DNA from: JBBRNH01 sp038247465
GTDB lineage: Bacteria; Bacteroidota; Bacteroidia; Cytophagales; Spirosomataceae
Assembly (NCBI GenBank): GCA_038247465.1
Contig: JBBRUV010000110.1
Location: 1 to 13,030 of the forward strand
DNA length: 13,030 bases
Direction of reading: 5' to 3'
A program made the position numbers and the translations under genes. Below are positions 1-7,203 of this stretch, in pieces (position 1 is the stretch's first letter; every line of letters begins with the position of its first letter). The notes under the pieces were generated by a model, which was not told the origin of the DNA, did not search any database, and saw nothing but the letters and a program-made list of their open reading frames with translations.

Positions 1-14
1 GGGGGGGGGGGGGG
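1..14. other. 14-base G homopolymer at the window edge
   Basis: The first 14 bases are all G. Because the run sits exactly at the edge, it is most simply a sequencing or assembly end artefact (dark-cycle poly-G or contig-end extension). A biological poly-G tract, as used for phase variation of surface genes in some bacteria, is the alternative, since the run is in frame with the surface-type gene that follows. The sequence alone cannot decide. Confidence 0.6.
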
Positions 15-63
15 CATATTTGCATCATCAAAACGACAAAAGCAAACCATACTCCACTTAATT

Positions 64-1413
64 ATGCCAGCCAATACACCTGCATGGGCGCAGAATTTGC
101 AACTCGCTTACGCGTATGACCCCAATTCGCACGGCTTTTCGTTGTTTGCGACCAACCCCGGCAACGTGTCGCTGGAGGTTGCCGTTAGTCAGTCAAACGC
201 ATCTGGAAACGGCTGGACATCCGGCACGTTTTACGGATTTATGACCGATGCGTCGAAATCACCTTACGTGCTGCGCCGGGATTTTTACCCCAATGCAGCC
301 GGGCAAGGTGGCATTGGGGCCTCATCGCTGACCGCAACGGTTCGGCGGATTGGCACCAGCGAGACCATTACGGCCACGTTTACGCCCGCCAACACCCCGT
401 ATGGAACTCCGGTATCGGTTTCGACTACTGGCGGAACGACGACCACTACGCCTACTACACCGTCGAACACAAACACAACTTACGGTTCGCCCATTGGCTA
501 TTTAGACTACCCGAACACGAGCGAAGCGGCAGGTTCGCCAAAGCCAACGGCCTTGTGGGGCTGGGCCGCCGACCGCAATCAGTTGAACACCCCGATTAGT
601 TTAGATTTTTACGTTGATGGTGTAAAGGCCGATACTAAACTTGCCAATGGGGATCGCTCTTCGGATGTAGGCCCATCCATTGGCGACAACGGGCTGCATG
701 GCTATCGGTGGGACATTCCGGCGCAATACCAAAACGGCACCCGACAATTTGCGGTGTATTTTGCGGGGAGTAACATTGCCCTGACGGGTAGCCCCAAGAC
801 GATTGCCTATGATACTACCACTACTACTACTTCTGTTCCTCAACCACCAACTCCCCCAACGGTAGGAGAACAAACGGCGGCTGTCGGCCAGGCATTTAGC
901 TTTACGGTTCCAGCATTTACAAGTCGGCAGCCTTTAACCTACACAGCATCAAATTTACCTGCATGGCTTACATTTAATCCGGGAACCCGTGTTATCAGCG
1001 GTGTACCAACGACTAACATCCGGTACAGTATCGTAATAACTGCCACTGACGACTTAGGGAAGTCTTCGTCAACAACTATTGTAATTGCCGTTTATGAACC
1101 GACAGGACAAGGAACCGTCATCATTCGTCAAGCAAACTCTTCTATCATGAAACTTAAAACAGACTGGATTACCCTGCCGAGTGGTGAGTCACGTGTGAGC
1201 GTCTCTAAAGTATCGACGACTTATCAACCAGGAGCACCTTACCATCTGTATTTCTACGAATCAGGAAATCTGATCGGCATTGATTCGTTTCCTGTTCATG
1301 ATTACCCGCGTGGCTCCCGGTTGCTGTTTCATTGCAAACAGGCATCAAAAGAGGCAGTTGAACCTGATACAGTTGTTTCGTATTCTGCCCAAACCGAGAT
1401 TTATATCTCTTAA
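64..1413 (+). CDS. Modular surface-type protein with a putative-Ig (He_PIG/cadherin-like) domain; 5' end uncertain
   Basis: A 449-residue protein built as four blocks. Residues 1-115 are a beta-rich N-terminal region. A Thr/Pro linker (about 116-139) leads to a block at about 140-250 with GYLDYPN, GWAADRN, DFYVDG and IGDNGLHGYRWDIP, which I do not assign to a named family. A second Thr/Pro linker (251-266; its first six codons are Thr, 814-831) leads to a domain at about 267-345 whose PLTYTASNLPAWLTF and ISGVP pattern is typical of putative-Ig/cadherin-like domains of bacterial surface proteins. A beta-rich tail ends at 449. No signal peptide follows the ATG at 64. However, the frame is open back to base 1, so this may be the 3' part of a longer gene with its export signal off the window. 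The ATG has no clear Shine-Dalgarno sequence, which is usual in Bacteroidota. It lies 18 bases before the next gene, so the two are probably co-transcribed. A role in adhesion or glycan binding is inference. Confidence 0.75.
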   Translation: MPANTPAWAQNLQLAYAYDPNSHGFSLFATNPGNVSLEVAVSQSNASGNGWTSGTFYGFMTDASKSPYVLRRDFYPNAAGQGGIGASSLTATVRRIGTSETITATFTPANTPYGTPVSVSTTGGTTTTTPTTPSNTNTTYGSPIGYLDYPNTSEAAGSPKPTALWGWAADRNQLNTPISLDFYVDGVKADTKLANGDRSSDVGPSIGDNGLHGYRWDIPAQYQNGTRQFAVYFAGSNIALTGSPKTIAYDTTTTTTSVPQPPTPPTVGEQTAAVGQAFSFTVPAFTSRQPLTYTASNLPAWLTFNPGTRVISGVPTTNIRYSIVITATDDLGKSSSTTIVIAVYEPTGQGTVIIRQANSSIMKLKTDWITLPSGESRVSVSKVSTTYQPGAPYHLYFYESGNLIGIDSFPVHDYPRGSRLLFHCKQASKEAVEPDTVVSYSAQTEIYIS

Positions 1414-1431
1414 TCCTCACACTTAACAAAC

Positions 1432-2994
1432 ATGGCAAAGCAACAACTTCCGGGCTGGGTCGATTTCTCAGGCTGGCTGAACCGAGGCACTAAATATGCC
1501 CCGACCAACGTAACATTACCTGATAATAAACTGCTGGCCGTTTACAAAAAACGGGCCGATGTTTCAAATCCTGTTGGCACAGGCGGCATTCAGTATTCTG
1601 CTGACGAAAATGTATCAAACCCTCAACGCTGGCAACTGCGGAGTGCCATCGATGTCTTTGGCTTTAAGCAATCAGGCAAAGGCCACAACGGTGATGGCGG
1701 CTATGGCGCACAAAACCTTACTATCGCCGATGCGGAACGCTGTGCTACATTAGTGGAAAACATCGGGCTGGAAGGCGACCAGTTTGGCGAAGGATTTTAC
1801 GCCATGCCCGACTATGGCGCAGATTCAAATCCACCTGACCCCACACGCAACTCGTCGGTTCTTTACAAGGCGTATTACCGGAAACGGCGGCAGATGTATC
1901 AACAGGCTGGCATCAGTCCGCGCATTTATGGCTCATACGGTTCATCAACTCATTACGATAAGAACAAAATCAAGTGGGATTTTAATGGCCCTGTCTTACC
2001 TACTGACTCAAGTTTCCGGCAATGGTACGAGTCGTCGGCCAAAGCCCAGCAGTCCTGCGATTATTTCCAAAAAATAGAGCTTGATCTTGTCAATCTGATG
2101 GGTGCTTCGGTGAAGCACTACATGGTTGACTTCAACTATGCCATTAATTATTACATGGCGGCTCACTCTATGGAAATCATGCGGTTGGGTATGGGCGTGC
2201 CGGTTGGTGGTTTTCCAGATGGTAATTCCATTCAGGGCGGGCTTTGCCCTTTGTTTATCTGGGGCAATATTGAAACGCTGGTTAAAGGGAAGGATGATCT
2301 GCACAATGGTCTGTTCTACGAAAGACCACTCGATAACCCGAAGGGAACAGTGAGAACAAGTGAACACCCGCTTATTGACTTCGACCACACATTAGCAATG
2401 TGTTTTGCAGTCGGTTTCGTGCGGGGTTCAGGCGTAATTGCCTGGGACAACGGCACGTTGTATGGAAATGACCCCAACCGGTTTTTACCCTTAAATAGTG
2501 GCGAAGGTGACAATAAAACCATTGTAGAATGGGTATCTGACGGCGGTGAGTATAAGCCCGTTGCCGGCCAGACAGGAACAGATTATGGCTATCCTGACCA
2601 CCCGCTGTTTTGGCACGACGCGGTTTTAGTGGCCTCTGAATGGTATGCGGCCTGTAGCCACACGGCAGGAGAACAATGGAAATATGTTCGATACCGATAC
2701 GCAGACAGTTCGACCTGGATTGAACCGGCTGCCGATGGAGCCACAATTCTGCAACACGCAGCCGCCAATGATGGCCCCTATCCAACAGGGATTGTAAACG
2801 CCCGCCGGGGCCGGGGCGATTGCATGGCCCGCTTTAAAGGCGATTATTTTGATTGGTTTTACTACGACCCCTCGCTACCTAAGTACAAGTCAGAAACGAT
2901 AATCGTGCAAATTGGTGGGCGGACGTTTCAGCAAACCGTTCAGGGCTCAACGTTGTGCGTTTGTAACGAAGTCATTGATAACCGTTATTCCTGA
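1432..2994 (+). CDS. Conserved-looking protein of unknown function, possibly TIM-barrel/glycosidase-like
   Basis: A 520-residue protein that I do not recognise. It has no signal peptide, membrane segment or low-complexity stretch. It is rich in Trp, Tyr, Gly and Asp, as carbohydrate-active enzymes often are. Acidic residues sit in motif-like settings: GLEGDQFGEG (E114, D116, E120), KHYMVDFNY (D233), LFIWGNIETL (E281) and GVIAWDNGTLYG (D338). The alternation of hydrophobic strands and helices between about residues 100 and 345 would suit a TIM-barrel-like fold, but this is an impression, not a family match. The ATG at 1432 follows the previous stop by 18 bases, and the gene ends with tandem stops (TGA TAA, 2992-2997) just before a strong terminator. 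It therefore probably forms a two-gene unit with the surface-type protein upstream. A structural or phage-type protein is an alternative. The coding call is firm; the function is open. Confidence 0.85.
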   Translation: MAKQQLPGWVDFSGWLNRGTKYAPTNVTLPDNKLLAVYKKRADVSNPVGTGGIQYSADENVSNPQRWQLRSAIDVFGFKQSGKGHNGDGGYGAQNLTIADAERCATLVENIGLEGDQFGEGFYAMPDYGADSNPPDPTRNSSVLYKAYYRKRRQMYQQAGISPRIYGSYGSSTHYDKNKIKWDFNGPVLPTDSSFRQWYESSAKAQQSCDYFQKIELDLVNLMGASVKHYMVDFNYAINYYMAAHSMEIMRLGMGVPVGGFPDGNSIQGGLCPLFIWGNIETLVKGKDDLHNGLFYERPLDNPKGTVRTSEHPLIDFDHTLAMCFAVGFVRGSGVIAWDNGTLYGNDPNRFLPLNSGEGDNKTIVEWVSDGGEYKPVAGQTGTDYGYPDHPLFWHDAVLVASEWYAACSHTAGEQWKYVRYRYADSSTWIEPAADGATILQHAAANDGPYPTGIVNARRGRGDCMARFKGDYFDWFYYDPSLPKYKSETIIVQIGGRTFQQTVQGSTLCVCNEVIDNRYS

Positions 2995-3006
2995 TAATCC
3001 GTTGTA

Positions 3007-3059
3007 CATCCGGTTTGTGCTTCTAAAAGAAAGCAGACACAAACCGGATGGTTTCTTTT
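3007..3059 (+). terminator. Intrinsic terminator after the two-gene unit
   Basis: A perfect 13-base inverted repeat, CATCCGGTTTGTG at 3007-3019 and its complement at 3038-3050, encloses an 18-base loop. The loop can pair further (GCTTCT with AGAAAGC, one bulge), giving a long hairpin. It is followed by the T-rich run GGTTTCTTTT. It starts 12 bases after the stop of the preceding gene and sits before the lipoprotein gene, so it should end plus-strand transcription of the upstream pair. Confidence 0.85.
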
Positions 3060-3073
3060 AATTCAATAACATT

Positions 3074-4201
3074 ATGAGATTCCTGTGGTGGTTTATCGGA
3101 CTCAGTATCTGTTGTTTTAGCTGTACCAAACATCCAGCAGAACCAGCGGCTGTAATCACAAAGCGAAGTACTGTCTTTGTTGCAGACGATTCGACCCTGT
3201 ATGCCCTCGATGCTGTAACCGGGTTGAAGCGATGGGAGACCAAAACGGGTGCCAGTAATACGGTTTCAGTGCCGGCAGTTGATACGGGTATGGTCTTCGT
3301 GAGTTATAATGACAGCAATCTATACGCCTTTGATGCGAAGACGGGCGTAAAGAAATGGGTTTTTAGAGCAGGCGGGCGCATTGATGCAAGCCCGACTATT
3401 GCCAATGGAATCGTGTATGTTGGCAGTAGTGATTTAAATATCTACGCGCTTGACGCATTTACCGGAGCCAAAAAATGGCAGTACTATACATATTGCGAGA
3501 AAATACTGTCTGGCCCTGTTGTGACTGTTTCAAATGGAGTTCTATACTTTGGTACACCACTTTGCGGAGTAGGTATAGATCATTTAATGGCGAGAGATGC
3601 ACAAACCGGGGCCAAAATTTGGAGCGTAGCTTTCACATATAATAGTGGCGTAATCACAAAACCTAAAGTGGCCGACGGTATCTTGTTTGTAAGTCCCCAA
3701 AGAGGTGCATTTTACGCATTGGATGCACAAACAGGGAAGCAGAAATGGGCTTTTAGCCCTGAACGCAGTGACGGGGGCTATGACTTATCAGTTCCTGCAA
3801 TTGGGCAAAACATGGTGTATGTGTCAAAGTATAGGTCTTTATATGCCCTCGATGAAACTACGGGTGAACAAAAGTGGCAGTTCACCGTAAAAGAAAACTA
3901 TTACGCACGGTCACCTTCGTTTAGTGCAGGGGTTGTCTATGTGCATGATGGCATGGCACTTTATGCCCTTGATGCAATTACCGGAACCGTGAAGTGGACA
4001 ACAACAATTGACGGGTCTTTTTTGTCTAACCCCGCAGTTGCCAACGGCTTTGTGTATGTAAGCGGCACTGATAAAAACTTTTATGCGTTCGATGCTGCAA
4101 CCGGCGAAAAGAAATGGACATTCAAAACGAGTGGCCTTGTTTATCCAAGTCCAACTGTACTTGACGCAACCGGAAAAGTGCATGGTGTCTATGCAGATTA
4201 A
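3074..4201 (+). CDS. PQQ-type eight-repeat beta-propeller lipoprotein (BamB-like fold)
   Basis: A 375-residue protein. The N-terminus (charged start, hydrophobic run, then CCFSCTK) looks like a lipoprotein signal with acylation at Cys17, though the lipobox is loose, as is common in Bacteroidota. Nearly all the rest is eight copies of a roughly 40-residue repeat. Each has the core YALDAxTGxxKW followed by a short strand and a small turn such as ANG before VYV; copy four is longer and diverged (LMARDAQTGAKIW). Eight such blades would close an eight-bladed propeller like BamB or the quinoprotein dehydrogenases. No dehydrogenase catalytic segment is seen and the protein is far shorter than those enzymes, so a binding or scaffold role at the cell envelope is more likely than PQQ-dependent catalysis. 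Copies three and four carry extra Cys residues (CEK, PLCG) that could form a disulphide. The ATG at 3074 follows a terminator, so the gene probably has its own promoter, which I could not place. Confidence 0.88.
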   Translation: MRFLWWFIGLSICCFSCTKHPAEPAAVITKRSTVFVADDSTLYALDAVTGLKRWETKTGASNTVSVPAVDTGMVFVSYNDSNLYAFDAKTGVKKWVFRAGGRIDASPTIANGIVYVGSSDLNIYALDAFTGAKKWQYYTYCEKILSGPVVTVSNGVLYFGTPLCGVGIDHLMARDAQTGAKIWSVAFTYNSGVITKPKVADGILFVSPQRGAFYALDAQTGKQKWAFSPERSDGGYDLSVPAIGQNMVYVSKYRSLYALDETTGEQKWQFTVKENYYARSPSFSAGVVYVHDGMALYALDAITGTVKWTTTIDGSFLSNPAVANGFVYVSGTDKNFYAFDAATGEKKWTFKTSGLVYPSPTVLDATGKVHGVYAD

Positions 4202-4215
4202 AGGCCCTTCTCATT

Positions 4216-5325
4216 CTACCGAAACCGTTTTTTAAGTTCATTAATCGGCTTCTCGAAGAAGAACCACGAGGCCGAAGCCAGTACCAATAACACGGTCAAA
4301 CTGATAATCCGATGCGCCCAGTAGCCGGGTTCGGAGAGGTGGGCAAAGTGGTTGACGGTGCGGAGGAGCAACGGCATGAAAACGCCCGGCACCAGCATAT
4401 GGAACACGTAAATGCCGTAGCTGATGCGACCCACAAACTGCATCGCGCTGTTGTTCAACACCGCACCCAGCGGCCCGCCGAAGCCCCGGCTCGCGCCCAC
4501 CACAAACCACAACGCCAAAATGGAGATGATAAGCCGCTGAAACAGCACCACCGCCAGCGAGTCGCCGGGCTGAAGCAGCAGAAAGCCGAATAAAAACAGG
4601 CTCACCAATGCCCGGCGGTTTAGCTGACTAACGAACCGGGGAATCTCGTCGGGGTCTTCGGTAACGGTGTAGGCCCAGAGTGCGCCCAGCCCAAAGGCAT
4701 CTACGTTGGCCGGGGTCAGCACACCATCAAGGTCGCCGGTGAAATAGCCGTACAGCCGCGCCGTTACGCCAATGGCAATCAGCCCGGCAATGGCCCATTT
4801 CAGGGAAGGCCGGGGCGTGAGAAAAAGCACCCAGGGCCAAACTAAATACAGTTGTTCTTCAACGGCAAGCGTCCAGAACGGCGACAGCAAATCGGCCCAG
4901 TTGCCGGTTTGGTGCAACAGCATATTATACCCGTACAGGTAGTAATACGCCGGAAACTCACGGATGTCAGATTGCAGCGTGGGGCTGATACTCTGCATCT
5001 GCGGCAAAAACACCAGCACGGCAGTGATAACGAGGTAATAGAGGGGGAAAATCCGCAAGGCCCGGCGCACAAAAAAGTTGCGGTAGGTGCCGCCCATCGT
5101 GGCCTTGTCTTCGTCAATGCGGTTACGGTTTTCGAGCAGAATCCGGGAAATCAAAAAGCCGCTAATCACAAAGAACACCATCACGCCGATGGTGCCGTTG
5201 GGCAGCCAGTTGATGCCTTCGCCGGTCGGAAACCAGTGGTAAATCACGACCAGCAGCACGGCAACTGTGCGGAGCGAATCGAGTTGGGGCATGAAGCCGG
5301 TGGGCGGAGCGGGGTCGGTTTTCAC
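4216..5325 (-). CDS. Acyltransferase family 3 (OafA/YrhL-type) integral-membrane O-acyltransferase
   Basis: A 369-residue multi-span membrane protein of the acyltransferase-3 family, which transfers acetyl or other acyl groups to sugars of O-antigens, capsules and similar glycans at the inner membrane. Family marks are visible: QLDSLRTVAVLLVVIYHW near the start (conserved His30), GVMVFFVISGFLISR at about 47-61, the Arg-rich FVRRALRIFPLYYL around 85-98, and PFWTLAVEEQLYLVWPW with E156/E157. About ten hydrophobic helices run to the C-terminus; there is no SGNH hydrolase extension. The start used is GTG at 5325, whose first four bases (GTGA) overlap the stop of the upstream glycosyltransferase gene, arguing for translational coupling. 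An ATG at 5292 (MPQLDS) is an alternative that keeps all family motifs. It is the last gene of the operon and converges on the lipoprotein gene with 14 bases between the stops. Acylation of the polysaccharide made by this cluster is inferred. Confidence 0.92.
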   Translation of the reverse strand: MKTDPAPPTGFMPQLDSLRTVAVLLVVIYHWFPTGEGINWLPNGTIGVMVFFVISGFLISRILLENRNRIDEDKATMGGTYRNFFVRRALRIFPLYYLVITAVLVFLPQMQSISPTLQSDIREFPAYYYLYGYNMLLHQTGNWADLLSPFWTLAVEEQLYLVWPWVLFLTPRPSLKWAIAGLIAIGVTARLYGYFTGDLDGVLTPANVDAFGLGALWAYTVTEDPDEIPRFVSQLNRRALVSLFLFGFLLLQPGDSLAVVLFQRLIISILALWFVVGASRGFGGPLGAVLNNSAMQFVGRISYGIYVFHMLVPGVFMPLLLRTVNHFAHLSEPGYWAHRIISLTVLLVLASASWFFFEKPINELKKRFR

Positions 5326-6539
5326 GATAACAAATTCATCAACACGCCCACACTTTGCTCGGCGGGGTGGCGGGTCAGTACTTTTTGGCGGAGCCGCTGG
5401 CCGAGGGTTTCGCGCCGGGTGGGGTCAGCGGCAAGGGTAAGAATGGCACCGGTCATGGCAGCCAACTCTAAATACGGCACTACCACGCCCCCGTCAGTTT
5501 CAACCAATTCGGGCGAGCCACCCGCCCCGGCAAAACACACCACCGGCACCGCGCTCAGGCCTGCTTCCAGCACCACCAGCGGATAGGGGTCTTCGCGGGA
5601 GGTGAGGGCAAAGACAGAAAACCGGGTCGAGTAGCGCAACACATCGGGCGTAGGTTCCACAAAATGAACCCGGTTGGTCAGGCCCGCCTTTTGCACATCG
5701 AGCCACAGATCGTCGCGATACGGGCCGGGCGGCATCCCAACCCAAACAAAATGAATCGGTATATGTAGAGCCGCAAAATTTTGCGGCTCACCGCCGGCCG
5801 GTATTGTTGTATTTCGCGCCGTTACCAGCGTTGCCAGCGTCACAAACAAATCATTGCCTTTGCGCCATTCGGCATTGCCGCAACCACCGATAATCACGGC
5901 GTTTTCGGGGATTCCAAGCGCGGGAAACGGGCTGGGTTGCTGCTGGGCGAGGGCGATGTTTTGCTGCAACGCCGGCGTGTCAATCAGCGTAAACAGCGTG
6001 ATTTTATCGCGGCCAACACCATGATTGTCAACGTAATAAGTGGCGGTAGCTTCTGAAACCGCCAGTACGTGATCGGTGCGCCGAAACAGGTTTGCCAGCG
6101 CGTCGGCATCGGCATACATCTTCACCGACATTGCCAGTTCATGCACGAACGTAATCACGCGCACCCCATCGGGCAGTGCTAACTGCCCAAACCAGTAGCT
6201 GCTGCTCACGGTGTTCACCAGCACCACATCCACCTCATTTACCGCCAGTGCCTGATTAATGGCCTGTTGCCGTCGGTCGGCTTTGTGCTGCCGGGCCTGT
6301 TCCCACCGGCCCAATTTTGCCAGCACTTTATCTGCTACCGGATTGATGATGTGCGGGTCATCGGCGGGCCAGATCGTGACGGGTGCAAGTGCTTCATAAT
6401 CAGCCAGCAACGGCCCACCCGCGCCCAACAGCAACCGCATCTGCACCGTTGACTGCTGCTTTAGCAAGCGCATCAGTTGTAGTAGCACAAGTTGCGCCCC
6501 GGCGCGGTTGGCATCATGGCCGATCAGTAGCAGATTCAT
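5322..6539 (-). CDS. GT4-type (GT-B fold) glycosyltransferase, with an embedded palindromic repeat
   Basis: A 405-residue cytosolic glycosyltransferase of the GT-B fold, probably family GT4. The N-terminal domain opens with a strand and loop (LLLIGHDANRAGAQLVLLQL) and has the VHE pair (H133, E134) usual in this clan. The nucleotide-sugar domain starts at about 212 with VIIGGCGNAEWRKGNDLF (R226, K227) and has HFVWVG at 263-268. The acidic donor-binding site is SREDPYPLVVLEAG: D317 and E325 are separated by seven residues, while E316 is one residue out, so Asp seems to take the first position of the EX7E motif. Residues 245-260 are an extra segment encoded around a perfect palindrome (5768-5789). 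The ATG at 6539 directly abuts the TAA of the upstream gene, and the TGA overlaps the GTG start of the acyltransferase gene. The likely role is adding a sugar to the lipid-linked glycan before export; donor and acceptor are unknown. Confidence 0.93.
   Translation of the reverse strand: MNLLLIGHDANRAGAQLVLLQLMRLLKQQSTVQMRLLLGAGGPLLADYEALAPVTIWPADDPHIINPVADKVLAKLGRWEQARQHKADRRQQAINQALAVNEVDVVLVNTVSSSYWFGQLALPDGVRVITFVHELAMSVKMYADADALANLFRRTDHVLAVSEATATYYVDNHGVGRDKITLFTLIDTPALQQNIALAQQQPSPFPALGIPENAVIIGGCGNAEWRKGNDLFVTLATLVTARNTTIPAGGEPQNFAALHIPIHFVWVGMPPGPYRDDLWLDVQKAGLTNRVHFVEPTPDVLRYSTRFSVFALTSREDPYPLVVLEAGLSAVPVVCFAGAGGSPELVETDGGVVVPYLELAAMTGAILTLAADPTRRETLGQRLRQKVLTRHPAEQSVGVLMNLLS
5768..5789. 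repeat. Perfect 22-base palindrome inside the GT4 gene
   Basis: The half-site GAGCCGCAAAA is followed at once by its exact reverse complement, with no spacer; the sequence TGTA just precedes it on the plus strand. It is read in frame as residues 251-257 (EPQNFAA) of the glycosyltransferase. Its form resembles the abundant interspersed palindromes with a TGTAGAGACGC-type half that I recall from Bacteroidota and cyanobacterial genomes; that match is from memory, not a search. A second small palindrome, CCGGCCGG, lies next to it at 5794-5801. Confidence 0.8.
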
Positions 6540-7193
6540 TTAATACATTTCGTAACTCACCTTAGGCAGCTTTTTGGCGGGGTTGCCCACATAAACGCCC
6601 CACTCTTCGGTGTCTTTGGTGATGGCGGCAGCCATGCCCACGAGCGTTCCCTGGGCCAGGGTCATGTAATCGCGGATGGTGGCATTGACCCCAAAAAAAC
6701 AATACGGCTCCACCACGCAATGCCCCGACAGCACCACATGCGACGTAAAAAATACGTGGTCTTTAATTTGGCCGTGATGCCCGATGTGGTTGCCGCTCCA
6801 CATCACCACGTTATTACCGATGGTGGTGAAAGGTTGTAACGTATTGTCTTCCAGGATGAAGCAATTATCGCCAATCGGGTTGTTAAACATGGTCAGTTTA
6901 GAACTCACATACGAGATCAGGGTGTAGCCTTTGGCTCTGGCCTCGTTGTAAATTCGCTCGCGGTTGCGGTTCATATTCCGGCCCGTCATAGGCGCGAAAA
7001 ACTGAAAGTCGGCGGGTGGAAACAGTGTTTCGACATCCTCGAAGGCAACCACCGGCAGCCCCCAAAATTCGGTGGCGGTCAGGTATTCACGGCTGACAGT
7101 GAAGGCCACAACGTCGTGGTCAGAGTCATGCGTGAGGTAGAAATGGGCGAGTTCGGCGGTGTCGAGAACGCCAAAAATGACGATTTTAGCCAT
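6540..7193 (-). CDS. NeuD/PglD-like hexapeptide-repeat sugar acyltransferase
   Basis: A 217-residue enzyme of the sugar O/N-acyltransferase (NeuD/PglD-like) group, which uses acetyl-CoA, or sometimes another acyl donor, to modify a nucleotide-linked sugar in the cytosol. Residues 1-70 form a small alpha/beta N-terminal domain (MAKIVIFGVLDTAELAHFYL). From about 105 to 190 come imperfect hexapeptide repeats of the left-handed beta-helix type (NPIGDNCFI, TTIGNNVVMWSG, VVEPYCFFGVNATI, LAQGTLVGMAAAI), and the C-terminus carries the typical YVGNPAKKL. The segment NHIGHHGQIKDH holds H139/H140, the likely catalytic base. The glycine-rich loop usual near the N-terminus (G-x-G-G-x-x) is replaced by GVLDTAEL, a divergence from well-known members. 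The ATG at 7193 is 10 bases after the WbqC-family stop. With the aminotransferase upstream, N-acylation of an amino-deoxy sugar is the most economical role; O-acylation is possible. Confidence 0.9.
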   Translation of the reverse strand: MAKIVIFGVLDTAELAHFYLTHDSDHDVVAFTVSREYLTATEFWGLPVVAFEDVETLFPPADFQFFAPMTGRNMNRNRERIYNEARAKGYTLISYVSSKLTMFNNPIGDNCFILEDNTLQPFTTIGNNVVMWSGNHIGHHGQIKDHVFFTSHVVLSGHCVVEPYCFFGVNATIRDYMTLAQGTLVGMAAAITKDTEEWGVYVGNPAKKLPKVSYEMY

Positions 7194-7203
7194 AGAAAAA
7201 AGT

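Noticed and set aside
15..22. CATATTTG as a Bacteroidota -7 promoter element (TAnnTTTG) for the first gene
   Set aside because: It has a mismatch in the TA part, the upstream -33 region would fall in the G run or outside the window, and the gene itself may begin off the window.
814..831. Run of ACT/ACC codons as a phase-variable microsatellite
   Set aside because: The unit is three bases, so length changes stay in frame; it simply encodes a six-Thr linker.
4202..4240. Bidirectional terminator between the convergent genes
   Set aside because: Only 14 bases lie between the stop codons. A short T run is present (4229-4234), but no convincing stem flanks it.
4852..5586. A 244-codon open frame on the plus strand opposite the acyltransferase and GT4 genes
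   Set aside because: It crosses the boundary of two well-supported minus-strand genes, is rich in His, Gln, Arg and Ala as antisense shadows are, and shows no recognisable domain.
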